Below, piece by piece: positions 29,631-38,385 of a DNA stretch of 64,000 nt. The stretch comes from Jiella avicenniae (GTDB taxonomy: Bacteria > Pseudomonadota > Alphaproteobacteria > Rhizobiales > Rhizobiaceae): positions 124,001 through 188,000 of the forward strand of contig NZ_JAJUWU010000006.1 of assembly GCF_021390325.1 (NCBI RefSeq), given 5' to 3'. Position numbers and translations under genes: made by a program. The stretch's first letter is position 1; every line of letters starts with the position of its first letter. The notes below the pieces were generated by a model. It saw nothing but the letters and a program-made list of their open reading frames with translations, did not search any database and was not told the DNA's origin.

Positions 29631-30578
29631 TCAGCCGTCCGCCATCGTCGGCGCCCCGAACACCGACCAGCCCATGCGGGCGGTGAGCTTTTCGAGCGCG
29701 ATGCGGCCGAGATGGGAGTTGCCCGAAGCGTCGAGCCCCGGCGACCAGACCGCCACCGAGGCCTTGCCGGGGACGATGGCGAGGATCGCGCCGCCGACGC
29801 CGCTCTTGCCCGGCAGACCGACGCGGTAGGCGAACTCGCCCGAGCCGTCGTAATGGCCGCAGGTCAGCATGATGGCGTTGATGCGCCGGGCGCGCTCGGC
29901 CGTCACCACCGAATGGCCGGTGGCGGGGTTCCTGCCCTGATGGGCGAGGAAGCTGCCGGCTTTCGCCAACTGGCGGGCGGTCATGGCGATGGCGCAGTGG
30001 TGGAAATAGACCCCGAGCACGTAGTCCACGGTGTTCTCGATGACGCCGAAACCCTTCATGAAGTTCGCCAGCGCCCGGTTGTTGAAGCCGCTGCGCTCCT
30101 CCGAGGCGGCCACCGCCCGGTCGATGTGGACGCCGTCGTCGTCGGCGAGGAACTGCAGGAAGCGCAGGATCTCGCCCAGCGCCTCGCGCGGCTGGTGGCC
30201 GGACAGGATCGTGTCGGTGACGGCGATCGCCCCGGCATTGATGAAGGGATTGCGCGGAATGCCGCGCTCCTGCTCGAGCTGGACGATCGAGTTGAACCGT
30301 GAGCCCGAGGGTTCGCGGCCCACCCGGTTCCACAGGCGGTCGCCTGCCAGACCCAGAGCGAGGGTCAGGGTGAAGACCTTCGAGACGCTCTGGATCGAAA
30401 ACGACGTCCCGCAATCGCCGCCGCAGACGGTGCTGCCGTCCTCGAGCGCCACGGCGATGGCGAACTGGTTCGGATCGACCCGCCCGAGCTCCGGGATGTA
30501 GGTCGCCACAGTGCCGCGATCGGGCCGCGCGGCCATCTCCGCGGCGATCTCGGCGACGACGGTTTCGAGCTGGGGCAT
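29631..30578 (-). CDS. glsA: Glutaminase
   Basis: It hydrolyses glutamine to glutamate and ammonia. The 315-residue product has the serine-dependent beta-lactamase-like active site [12 protein letters not shown] (Ser64 and Lys67), [14 protein letters not shown], and the late [18 protein letters not shown] motif with its conserved serine. Length is right for the family. AAGGGAC precedes the ATG at 30578. Upstream in the same frame lies repeat-derived sequence that is not part of the protein. Confidence 0.95.
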   Translation of the reverse strand: MPQLETVVAEIAAEMAARPDRGTVATYIPELGRVDPNQFAIAVALEDGSTVCGGDCGTSFSIQSVSKVFTLTLALGLAGDRLWNRVGREPSGSRFNSIVQLEQERGIPRNPFINAGAIAVTDTILSGHQPREALGEILRFLQFLADDDGVHIDRAVAASEERSGFNNRALANFMKGFGVIENTVDYVLGVYFHHCAIAMTARQLAKAGSFLAHQGRNPATGHSVVTAERARRINAIMLTCGHYDGSGEFAYRVGLPGKSGVGGAILAIVPGKASVAVWSPGLDASGNSHLGRIALEKLTARMGWSVFGAPTMADG

Positions 30579-30655
30579 GGCGGTGTCCCTTCGGGGCGTT
30601 TCGGGGGCGGGCGTCGAGCTCCCTGTTTGCTCGTCCTGGGAGGAGACCCGCCGCT

Positions 30656-30846
30656 CACCCCCCTCTGCCCTGCCGGGCATCTCCCCCACAAGGGGGGAGA
30701 TCGACCGAGCGTCGCCGCCGCGGCCAATCGCACCCGTCTCGATCCCGGCGTACGGTCGCCGGCTCGCCGCCATCGACGCCGCCTGATCTCCCCCCTTGCG
30801 GGGAAGATGCCGCCCTTCGACAGGCTCAGGAGGCAGAGGGGGTGCC
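30656..30846. mobile_element. MITE-like inverted-repeat element, family 1, copy 2
   Basis: The left arm (30656–30703) reads CACCCCCCTCTGCCCTG through GGGCATCTCCCCCACA and GGGGGGAGATCG. The inverted right arm (30784–30846) reads TGATCTCCCCCCTTGCGGG through GGCAGAGGGGGTGCC, interrupted by CGCCCTTCGACAGGCTCAGG, itself resembling a widely dispersed proteobacterial repeat. The arms match those of the element at 24212–24406. It lies just upstream of glsA. Confidence 0.75.
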
Positions 30847-31471
30847 TTGGCGCGGCCCGCGACCAGCGGCGCATCCCGTGCCAAAACCCCCGGCGGCGCG
30901 ATGCGCCCCGGTTTCGCCCATGCGATGCGCCCCGTCCCGAAGGAGGGGACCGATCCTGTCGCCGCCCACCCGGCGGGCGGACAGCGGAACGCCGGAGGCG
31001 AGCCCTCCGAATATTCGATTGTTACGGCCCGCCTCCGGCGTTCCGCGCGATGTCTTTGCGGGCCCTTCAACCTCGCGCATCCTGTCCGGCGCTTCGCTCT
31101 CACGAGAGCGCCGACCTCGAACGCGTCCGACCGGCTGCCGACGCTTCACCCGCCGCGCCTTTTCAGCACGGCGACCTCAAGCGGACCGATCCGCACCCGC
31201 GCCGTATTACGCGAGGGGTCGGCGGAGCCAGAGCCCGTCCGGGATGCGACGATCCTCCGGAAGGACGTAGCACCGCGGACACCGCCCGCCTTCCCGAACG
31301 ATCCCGGCGATCGTCCGTGTCCCTCCGGGAAGACGGCGAGGGGATTGTGCGCGGGGTGGGAGGGGGCGGGGATAAGTTGGGCGGTCAAGAGAATGTGATC
31401 TGGCGCGAAGGCCTCGCAGGACAGTGTCTTGTTGGAAGGAGCAGGGCAGAACAGACCACAGGCTTCCCCCG
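30847..31471. other. Gene-free region, possibly decayed or repeat-derived
   Basis: Over 600 bases between two repeat elements. Several frames stay open because of the high GC content, but none has a credible start, a ribosome site or recognisable motifs, and frames on both strands look equally poor. I cannot assign a gene. Confidence 0.4.
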
Positions 31472-31619
31472 CTTCGTCATCCTCGTGCGCCAGCACGGGG
31501 ATCCATGCCGGAACGGTTACCGGGCCGGTGCGGCGCATTGAAGAGGGCTTTGTCCGGAATTAAACTGCTCGGAAAGCGGCACAGGATCCCCGACCCTGCG
31601 GGCCGAGGATGACGAAGCG
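31472..31619. repeat. Inverted-repeat element, family 2, copy 1
   Basis: The left end CTTCGTCATCCTCG with GGGATCC (31472–31503) is matched by the inverse right end GGATCCC with CGAGGATGACGAAG (31584–31619). The total is about 148 bases with no gene inside. The arm core (CTTCGTCAT, C/T, CTCG) is shared with the next element. Confidence 0.65.
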
Positions 31620-31653
31620 CTTCATCGGGGCAGGATGGCCGCGACCCTCTCCG

Positions 31654-31792
31654 CTTCGTCATTCTCGGGCCCCGTCCCGAGAATCCAGAGATCGTGGGGC
31701 TGCTTCCGTTTCAACCGCAAAGGGCGGACGCCCCCGACCTTGCGGCGGTTGCCCCTGGATTCTCGGGACGGGGCCCGAGAATGACGACGCGG
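31654..31792. repeat. Inverted-repeat element, family 2, copy 2
   Basis: The left arm, 31654–31689, contains CTTCGTCATTCTCGGGCC and CGTCCCGAGAATCC. The right arm, 31755–31792, is the inverse, GGATTCTCGGGACG and GGGCCCGAGAATGACG. Each arm is itself nearly palindromic, so the 139-base element could fold several ways. It sits about 110 bases before the brnT remnant. Confidence 0.7.
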
Positions 31793-31900
31793 TGTTGACG
31801 GCGCCTGTCCTTCCACGGGACAGTTGATGCGAGCCATGCGACACCGCCACCTTGGGTAACTCCTTGCCAATTTGTCATGCCTGTGGCGTCCTCTCGGAGC

Positions 31901-32005
31901 CGGGGAGGTCGGCTCACCGTCTGCGTTTGTACCGTGCGCGAGGACGGTCTTCGCGTGATCTCGATTCGCAAGGCGAACGAAGGCGAGGTGAAGAGCTATG
32001 GATGA
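31901..32005 (+). pseudogene. C-terminal remnant of a BrnT-type toxin
   Basis: The frame ending TGA at 32003 translates to RLTVCVCTVREDGLRV followed by ISIRKANEGEVKSYG. This matches the end of BrnT ribonuclease toxins (a beta-strand, then R-[IV]-I-S-x-R-[KR]-A). Nothing upstream in any frame restores the N-terminal two thirds, and family 2 repeats begin about 110 bases further upstream. The remnant overlaps the start of the following HTH gene by eight bases, as intact toxin–antitoxin pairs do. The toxin is therefore almost certainly inactive. Confidence 0.65.
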
Positions 32006-32264
32006 TATCGACGACGACAACCCGGACTGGAGCGACTTTCCCGCCGCGCCGCTCGACCATGCCGCCAAGCTGAAGGCGACGCGCGCCCGGCTTGCTGCCA
32101 GCCAAGCCGACTTTGCCGCCCTCCTTCAGGTTCCGACCGCGACGCTCCGAAACTGGGAGCAGCGCCGGACGAAGCCGGACGCTTTGGGGCTGGCGATGAT
32201 CGATCTCGTTTATGATGATCCGGAGGGGATGGCGGAGCGATTGCGAGGGAAGAGGGTTGCGTGA
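31998..32264 (+). CDS. HTH (XRE-like) protein, orphan antitoxin
   Basis: An 88-residue protein. The acidic start MDDIDDDNPDWSDFP resembles BrnA-type and related antitoxins, which carry a D-N-P-x-W motif. A helix-turn-helix follows, RLAASQADFAALLQVPTATL then NWEQRR (about residues 31–58), as in HigA/XRE proteins that bind DNA. It would have neutralised the toxin whose remnant overlaps its start, and autoregulated the operon. With the toxin broken it may persist only as a DNA-binding protein. Confidence 0.7.
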   Translation: MDDIDDDNPDWSDFPAAPLDHAAKLKATRARLAASQADFAALLQVPTATLRNWEQRRTKPDALGLAMIDLVYDDPEGMAERLRGKRVA

Positions 32265-32517
32265 GGGGCTCACTAATCAGATACGGCACCCAACTCAATT
32301 ATACTGTTCGGCGTTGTCAAAAGGGACGAGCGCCGTCCTCACTCCTTCGTCATACTCTCGCGCAAGAATGAAGTTCATCATGGTACGGAACTCATCTCGT
32401 AGCGGCATAATGAAAGAGGCTCATTCGGCATCCAGAATAATCACGAAGTGCTGAGCCATGGACCTGAATTGGCCAGGACGAAGATTGCGAGCCGGGGAGC
32501 CATCCTCCGGACCTTCT
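32265..32517. other. Gap at the edge of the AT-rich islet
   Basis: About 250 bases where base composition shifts from GC-rich to AT-rich. No gene or repeat is recognised. This shift likely marks one junction of the acquired segment. Confidence 0.4.
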
Positions 32518-33165
32518 TTACTTGTGAGGCAGCGTTACCATATTTGCGAAATCTATCGGTATTACGTGTATTTTTTTTATGAATTGCAATTCCGATGGAT
32601 ATTCTTTACCTTTATTTACTGTATGGCTCGCATCTTGAGCGATGAGAACGAAAGTTAGAAGAGCTAGCATGCATAGCACTGCAAAAATTGATAAGTATTT
32701 CGTGAAACGAAAAATTGGCTCACCTCTCTTCACGCGCTTCCACTCAAATTTCAGAAGATCTTTCGATGATTGCAAAAATTCGGCCTCGATAAGAGATACG
32801 TTCTCGGGCGTAAGCGAGTTGTTGGACGTCGATAGAGCCTCAAATTTCTTCATAGAATTTAACAATCGCTTTGCGGGTTTTTCATCGATGTTGATCCGCA
32901 AAATGATGCCATGGCTGGCTTCGTTGAGTAGTTTATAAATCGGAATAAGATCAATATTGTTCTCTTTTCTAGATTTCATCAAACGGATTGCATCTGAGAT
33001 GGCGTTTATATTCGCTAAATACGAGACGAGACATTTCCTTAATTCATCAATCCATATCTGTCGAAACTCAGAGACTTTTTGTTCTTTGCTTATGATCAAG
33101 CCTAGCAATGATACAAGGCCTGCAATTATCGCGGCTCCGACCGCCCCGATGCTTATCTCGCTCAT
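32518..33165 (-). CDS. Unknown two-TM membrane protein in AT-rich islet
   Basis: A 215-residue protein I do not recognise by name. An N-terminal transmembrane helix (AAIIAGLVSLLGLIISKE, about residues 10–27) is followed by KVSEFRQIWIDELRKCL, a motif seen in many uncharacterised bacterial membrane proteins. A helical, charged region runs to about 160, and a second helix, FAVLCMLALLTFVLI, lies at about 161–175. The gene is clearly AT-rich and uses A/T-ending codons, unlike nearly all neighbours, which indicates horizontal transfer. It diverges from the 33298 gene across 132 bases. A role as a membrane effector is speculation. Confidence 0.65.
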   Translation of the reverse strand: MSEISIGAVGAAIIAGLVSLLGLIISKEQKVSEFRQIWIDELRKCLVSYLANINAISDAIRLMKSRKENNIDLIPIYKLLNEASHGIILRINIDEKPAKRLLNSMKKFEALSTSNNSLTPENVSLIEAEFLQSSKDLLKFEWKRVKRGEPIFRFTKYLSIFAVLCMLALLTFVLIAQDASHTVNKGKEYPSELQFIKKIHVIPIDFANMVTLPHK

Positions 33166-33297
33166 AAATCAATTCGCCGACGTTGAATTTTCGGATTGAA
33201 TACCCTTGATACAGGCTTGGGCTGCAGTCCACAAATAGGCGTATGAGCTAGGTAGAATCGCATTGACATAGTGCCGAGTTAGGGGGGGTATGGGTAT

Positions 33298-34275
33298 ATG
33301 GCGGAAAATTTGACGTTCCATTTCGAGGGGGCGCTAGCTGAAACCCATCAAATGAATTTTTATGAAGCCGCTCGATTTCAGTATGCCGCTGCACGCCTAA
33401 TGGTAAAGTTAGCCCAATTCCGGCGGGCTGGAAAATTTGTACAGAAAATTACAAATAATTCAAACTTCAACATTAACCTGAAAAGCCAAGAAGATGGATC
33501 GTTTAATATAAATATTGAGGATGAGGGGCAGTCTCAAAAAGAAGAGAAATTTGTCGATGTTTCTCTTGCAGATTTAGTGGCTTATGTGAGTGAGAGAGTC
33601 ATCGAAAAAATTGACGAATCAAGTGTATCGAGTTCGGCATTGGCGAAGCTTGGTGATATAACAGATTCTGATCATGGTGACTCTAGTACTATCCTTACAA
33701 GGCTAATACAAGAGGTTGATGAAGGGCGGACCTCCTTGTCTGATCTTCCTGAACAAGTCCGTGAGCTGGTTAAGCGCCGAGTTGCAGAAACGTATCGCGA
33801 ACGAAGGTTATCAGAGAGCAAGGCAGCGATTTCTAAGATTGACTTCGCCAGAAGTCAAAAGCTAATCGCGATGTCTGCCCCTTTGATGAGTGAAATGGCT
33901 ACAGCGCTTCGCAAAAGTGCTAATACCCTTGAGGTCACTTCGTCAGTTGGAGCGGAAAATAATTCCGTACTTTTTTTGAACCGTCAGATGGCGCAGGAGA
34001 TTGAGACCGCTTCTGTTGATAAGGATATAACGCCGCTTCTGGGTGATATTACGCAATTTAATAAAGATAACGGTTGGGGAAAGCTAAAGATCGCAAACGT
34101 AGCTAAGGCGGTGAGTTTTAGTATTCCGTATGATATACTGCCTGCAATAAAATCAACCATAATCGAAAATATGAAAAAAGATTTAGTGTATCTACAGACA
34201 TATTTTGTCCGGGACCGGTCCGACGAGCTAATTCGATTAATCGCAGTTGGGGTGTTGCCTACTCCAAAGCAGTAA
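33298..34275 (+). CDS. Unknown 325-residue protein in AT-rich islet
   Basis: An uncharacterised protein. The N-terminus has LTFHFEGALAETHQMNFYEA followed by ARFQYAAARLMVKL, a conserved-looking motif, then a strand-rich region (NFNINLKSQEDGSFNI) and, from about residue 80, a predominantly helical, charged remainder. There is no signal peptide, membrane segment or known catalytic motif. I recall similar uncharacterised proteins in other bacteria but cannot name the family. The start is supported by an AGGGGGGG sequence nine bases upstream, and TTGACA at 33263 could be a –35 element. Codon use is AT-rich, unlike the surroundings. It ends 20 bases from the convergent recG stop. Confidence 0.7.
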   Translation: MAENLTFHFEGALAETHQMNFYEAARFQYAAARLMVKLAQFRRAGKFVQKITNNSNFNINLKSQEDGSFNINIEDEGQSQKEEKFVDVSLADLVAYVSERVIEKIDESSVSSSALAKLGDITDSDHGDSSTILTRLIQEVDEGRTSLSDLPEQVRELVKRRVAETYRERRLSESKAAISKIDFARSQKLIAMSAPLMSEMATALRKSANTLEVTSSVGAENNSVLFLNRQMAQEIETASVDKDITPLLGDITQFNKDNGWGKLKIANVAKAVSFSIPYDILPAIKSTIIENMKKDLVYLQTYFVRDRSDELIRLIAVGVLPTPKQ

Positions 34276-34294
34276 AAGTGCGGGAAGGATTATC

Positions 34295-36400
34295 TCACCC
34301 CGACCGCAGCAACCGAACCGCCTCGTCCTTCCCGAACAGATAGAGCAGCGCCCTGAGCGCCTCGCCTCGTTCGCCTTTCAGCGCCGGGTCCTTCGCCAGC
34401 ACCAGCCGGGCGTCGTCCCGCGCGACCTCCATCAGGTCGGCGTGGTGCTCCGTGCGGGCGATGCGGAAGAAGGGCAGGCCCGATTGCTGGGTGCCTAGGA
34501 GGTCGCCTTCGCCCCTGAGTTTCAGGTCTTCCTCGGCGATGCGGAAGCCGTCTTCGGTCTCGCGCATGACTTTGAGGCGCGCGGCGGCGGTTTCGCCGAG
34601 CGGGCCGCGATAGAGGAGGACGCAGGAGGAGGGCTTGTCGCCGCGGCCGACCCTTCCCCGCAATTGATGGAGCTGGGAGAGGCCGAAGCGTTCGGCGTGT
34701 TCGATGACGATGATCGTCGCCTCCGGCACGTCGACGCCGACCTCGATGACGGTGGTTGCGACGACGAGGCGCTTTTCGCCGCGCTTGAAGGCGCCCATGA
34801 CGGCGTCCTTCTCCTCGGCGTTCATCCGGCCATGGACGACGCCGACGGTCTCCGGGCCGAACACCTCGGCAAGCTGGCGGCCGCGCTCCTCGGCGGCCAT
34901 CAGGTCGCTCTTGTCGCTTTCCTCGACCAGCGGGCAGACCCAGTAGACCCTTTGGCCGCCGGCAATGGCGTTGCCGATCCGCTCGACCACCTCCTCGATG
35001 CGGTCGGTGGGCAGCGCCACGGTGGCGATGGGTTTGCGGCCCTTCGGCTTTTCGGCAAGGCGCGAGACTTCCATGTCACCGAAGGCCGAGAGGACGAGGG
35101 TGCGCGGGATGGGCGTCGCGGTCATGACGAGGAGATCGGCGCCGCGGCCCTTTCTGGTCAGGGAGAGGCGCTGATGGACGCCGAAACGGTGCTGCTCGTC
35201 GACGATGACCAGGCCGAGATCGCCATAGGCGACGTCCTCCTGAAAGAGGGCGTGGGTGCCGATGACGATGTCGGTCTCGCCCTTGGCAATGGCGTCGAGC
35301 TTGGCGGTGCGGGCGCGGCCGTTGTCGCGGCCGGTGAGGAGGGTCATCGAAAGGCCGGCGACCTCGGCGAGTTTGGAGAGCCCGGCGAAATGCTGGCGGG
35401 CGAGGATCTCGGTCGGGGCGAGCAGCGCCGACTGGCAGCCGGAGCCGGCCGCCACCGCCATCGCCATCAGCGCCACGACCGTCTTGCCGGCGCCGACGTC
35501 GCCCTGAAGGAGGCGCAGCATGCGCTCCGGCTCGGCCATGTCGGCGGCGATCTCGGCGAAGGCCTGGTCCTGGCCATTCGTGAGGGCAAAGGGCAGGGCG
35601 GCGCGGACTTTTGCGAGCCGGCCGGCGGGATCGGTCATCGCCCGGCCGGGCACCGCCTTCTGGTTCTGGCGGGAGAGGGCGAGGGCGAGCTGGCTCGCCA
35701 GATATTCGTCATAGGCGATGCGGCGCCAGGCGGGGCTTTCGGGGGAGATGTCGGCGGTGTCCGCCGGGTCGTGCAGGCGCGTCAGGGCCTCGCCGAAAGC
35801 CGGAAAGCCCTGCTGCCTGACGACCGTCGGCTCGATCCATTCGGCAAAGGCGGGCACGCGCTCCAGCGCCTGGCCGATCGCCTTGCGCAGCACCTTGCCC
35901 GAGAGGCCGGCCGTCATCGGATAGACCGGCTCGACGAGGCTCATGGTCTCGGCCCGCTCGAGGCTGGCGACGAAATCGGGATGGACCATGGAGGGCCGGC
36001 CGTTGAACCACTCGACCTTGCCGGAGACGATCATCGTCTCGCCGACGGGCAGCAGCTTGTCCATCCAGGCCGGCTGCGCGCGAAAATAGGTGAGCGCGAT
36101 CTCGCCGGTCTCGTCCTGCGCGAACACCCGGTAGGGCTGGGACCGCTGCTCCCGGCCGGGCGGCTGGTGCCGGTCGATGCGCACGGTGAGAGTGACGATC
36201 GCGCCCTCTGGCGCGGTGGCGATCTCGGCGCGCTTCCTCCGGTCGACGAGGCCGGTGGGGAGGTGGAAGACGAGGTCGCGGATGCGCAGCGTCTCGCCGG
36301 GGCGCACCAGCAGCGTCTGCAACAGGCCGGCGAGCTTCGGCCCGACGCCGTCGAGGGTGGTGACGGATGCAAACAGGGGGTCGAGGAGGGACGGGCGCAT
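34295..36400 (-). CDS. recG: ATP-dependent DNA helicase RecG
   Basis: It remodels stalled replication forks and Holliday junctions. The 701-residue protein has the N-terminal wedge/OB domain (YRVFAQDETGEIALTYF), Walker A in LLQGDVGAGKTVVALMAM, the DEQH box (VIVDEQHRFGVHQR), the TATPIPRTL motif III and the C-terminal helicase motifs (TTVIEVGVDVPEAT, QLHQLRGRVGRG). All motifs are intact and length is normal. In many Hyphomicrobiales recG is next to sdhE–mfd; here an unrelated toxin-like gene intervenes. Confidence 0.96.
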   Translation of the reverse strand: MRPSLLDPLFASVTTLDGVGPKLAGLLQTLLVRPGETLRIRDLVFHLPTGLVDRRKRAEIATAPEGAIVTLTVRIDRHQPPGREQRSQPYRVFAQDETGEIALTYFRAQPAWMDKLLPVGETMIVSGKVEWFNGRPSMVHPDFVASLERAETMSLVEPVYPMTAGLSGKVLRKAIGQALERVPAFAEWIEPTVVRQQGFPAFGEALTRLHDPADTADISPESPAWRRIAYDEYLASQLALALSRQNQKAVPGRAMTDPAGRLAKVRAALPFALTNGQDQAFAEIAADMAEPERMLRLLQGDVGAGKTVVALMAMAVAAGSGCQSALLAPTEILARQHFAGLSKLAEVAGLSMTLLTGRDNGRARTAKLDAIAKGETDIVIGTHALFQEDVAYGDLGLVIVDEQHRFGVHQRLSLTRKGRGADLLVMTATPIPRTLVLSAFGDMEVSRLAEKPKGRKPIATVALPTDRIEEVVERIGNAIAGGQRVYWVCPLVEESDKSDLMAAEERGRQLAEVFGPETVGVVHGRMNAEEKDAVMGAFKRGEKRLVVATTVIEVGVDVPEATIIVIEHAERFGLSQLHQLRGRVGRGDKPSSCVLLYRGPLGETAAARLKVMRETEDGFRIAEEDLKLRGEGDLLGTQQSGLPFFRIARTEHHADLMEVARDDARLVLAKDPALKGERGEALRALLYLFGKDEAVRLLRSG

Positions 36401-36569
36401 GGGCCGAAGGTTTGGTCCGAACGATGCCGGATGGCAAGGCTGCGGCCGCCGTTCTCCAAGGCGTCCGGCGGAAGGCGGACCTCGTTCCCGGCAAGTCCGA
36501 TGCGCGTCTCGAAGCCGGCCGACGGGCGAGCGAGGGATGCCTCGCCCGTCTCCTCGGATGCGGTGCCGT

Positions 36570-37649
36570 TCAACTGCGGCCGGTGTTGGCGACGGCCAGC
36601 TTCCGAAGCTCCCGTTCCGGAATATCCTCGATCGACTGGGTCGCGACGATGTTTCGCGCGATGACGTCGCCGGAAAATTCCGCTTTCAGAGTGAAGACCT
36701 CCCGCCGCTTCGATTCGTCTTCTGCCGTCGGATCGTGAAGGACGACGTCATAGGTGAAGGGGATCCGCTCGATCCGTTTGGTGTAGACGGAGACCGTGCA
36801 GATCGACCTCTTGTTGGCCGGGCAGGCGAAATTGATCGCCCATTCCAGGGTGACGGCTTCGGATTTTTCGGAGCTCCGCCCGTAGGTGAAGGTCTGCTCG
36901 AATTCGAACTTCGAGGTGGCCGAGAATTCCCCGACGCCGACCGTCGCCTTGGCCGTCGCGCTCAGACCGTAGAGGAGCCGCGTCGTCCCGCCCCAATTGG
37001 TGGCCGTCCGGTTCGTCACGGTCGCCGAATGCTTGAAGCTCTGCAGGACCTCGGTCTGGGAGGGATTGTCGAAGATCATCTGATCGAGGACGCGCAGCTC
37101 CGGGTCCTTGACGCTTGCGGCAAAGGCGGAGGGATCGATCTGGACGTTTTCGATGGTGGCGACGCGGCCGAAGTTGAAACGCAGCTTGTCGACGCGTTTG
37201 TCCGCCTTGCCGGAGATCGATCGGAGCATCAGGCCCGGCGGCGCGACGACTTCCCGCGTGACGCCGTTCTTGCGCCCGAAGAGTTCGGATCGCTGCACGT
37301 TGCCCTCGGAGTCGGGCATGCGGGCGAAGAACTGGATCTGGTCGATGACGCCGCTGACGCGCGCCTGAACCCGATCGATCACGTTGCCGGGATCGAGTTC
37401 GAAAACGCCTTCCTCGCCGCCGGTACCGCCATGCGGCTCGCCGGGAATCCAGCCGTAATAGACTTTTATGCTGTCGATCTGCGCCCCGTAGTGCAGCTCG
37501 ATCCGCGTGATCGGCCCCATCACGATCGTCGAATTCGGATCGCTCCAGTCACGACCGCCGTCGCCGCCGATCGTGGCGGAGTATTTCGTCTCGAGTAGCG
37601 CCTCGTTGATCTTCGTCACGTCACTCAGATTGCTGATGCCTTCAGTCAT
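36570..37649 (-). CDS. Jacalin-lectin / aerolysin-like pore-forming toxin
   Basis: A 359-residue protein in two parts. Residues about 20–165 resemble a jacalin-like beta-prism lectin: GGDGGRDWSD, ITRIELHYGAQIDSIKVYYG, then GGTGGEEGVFELD, and FGRKNG near its end. Residues about 190–359 match the aerolysin/ETX-MTX2 pore-forming fold: alternating Ser/Thr-rich strands such as SFKHSATVTNRTATNWG, then a likely membrane-insertion hairpin with ATAKATVGVGEFSATSK, then VSVYTKRIERIPFTYDVVL. The same lectin-plus-aerolysin layout is known in natterin-like and Dln1 proteins. There is no signal peptide, so export or lysis release is unexplained. AGAGGC precedes the ATG. Assignment is by pattern only. Confidence 0.7.
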   Translation of the reverse strand: MTEGISNLSDVTKINEALLETKYSATIGGDGGRDWSDPNSTIVMGPITRIELHYGAQIDSIKVYYGWIPGEPHGGTGGEEGVFELDPGNVIDRVQARVSGVIDQIQFFARMPDSEGNVQRSELFGRKNGVTREVVAPPGLMLRSISGKADKRVDKLRFNFGRVATIENVQIDPSAFAASVKDPELRVLDQMIFDNPSQTEVLQSFKHSATVTNRTATNWGGTTRLLYGLSATAKATVGVGEFSATSKFEFEQTFTYGRSSEKSEAVTLEWAINFACPANKRSICTVSVYTKRIERIPFTYDVVLHDPTAEDESKRREVFTLKAEFSGDVIARNIVATQSIEDIPERELRKLAVANTGRS

Positions 37650-38053
37650 CGGCCCAAGCCTCTAGCGCGTCTTCACCCCACCATGCAGCATTGCATGCAA
37701 TTTTCAGACTAGAGCAAGCTCGAGTTTTCGGCAAGTCATGTCGCGCGTAGAAGAGGCAATATGGCGGGGTCATGTGAATGTTTTTCTGAAGACCGCAAAT
37801 TTTCCATAGTCGTCGTTCGCGTCGTCCAATAATTCGTCGATCTGACTCTGCGGTATGAGGCGGGATGCCGCGGTGGCCGTCGTCACGGGCATCGCATCAG
37901 CTCGCATGACAGCGAGTGGCGGCCCGGACAGCCCGGAAGCGGGTTTCCTCGGGCTCGTCTTGCGATCGCGAGGCTGACAGCCGGAAGCTCCGAGCCTATA
38001 TCGAAGGCTCGACTTCGACCCGTCCACACATCTCTTTTCGGCATTCGACAATC
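37650..38053. other. Region between the toxin gene and sdhE
   Basis: About 400 bases, partly AT-rich near the toxin end. It holds the 12-base palindrome at 37690–37701. On the minus strand a short frame ends SQIDELLDDANDDYGKFAVF at 37770, but I see no start with a ribosome site, so I do not call a gene. The sdhE promoter should lie at its right end. Confidence 0.4.
37690..37701. promoter_or_regulatory. Candidate operator upstream of the toxin gene
   Basis: The perfect palindrome ATTGCATGCAAT lies 41 bases before the toxin start in an AT-rich stretch. It may be a regulator site for the toxin; no regulator gene is adjacent. Confidence 0.35.
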
Positions 38054-38385
38054 ATGACAGGCATGCAGCGCTCATCGAGCGATCTCGACATTCGCCGCCG
38101 CAAGGCGCTGTTCCGCTCGTGGCATCGCGGGATAAGGGAGATGGATCTGGTGCTCGGACAGTTCGCCGATGCGAAGATCGCGTCGCTGAGCGAGCAAGAG
38201 CTGGGCGACTACGAGCTTTTGATGGAAGCGCAGGATCGCGACATCTTTTCGTGGCTGACGGGGGAGGCGGAAACGCCGGAGAATTTCGACACGCCGGTGT
38301 TCCGGCAGATCCGCGAATTCCATGTGGGCGGCGACAAGCCGGGCGAGTTGGCGGTGGGCGCGGAGCGCATTCCGGAGGCGTCGAA

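Noticed and set aside
31146-31538. A 130-codon minus-strand frame among the repeats
   Set aside because: Its 5' half is formed by repeat arms and it lacks a ribosome site or recognised motif.
37770-38051. A small minus-strand frame between the toxin gene and sdhE
   Set aside because: Its last 30 residues look protein-like, but no start has a ribosome site and the first part is composition-driven; kept only as a note on the gap.
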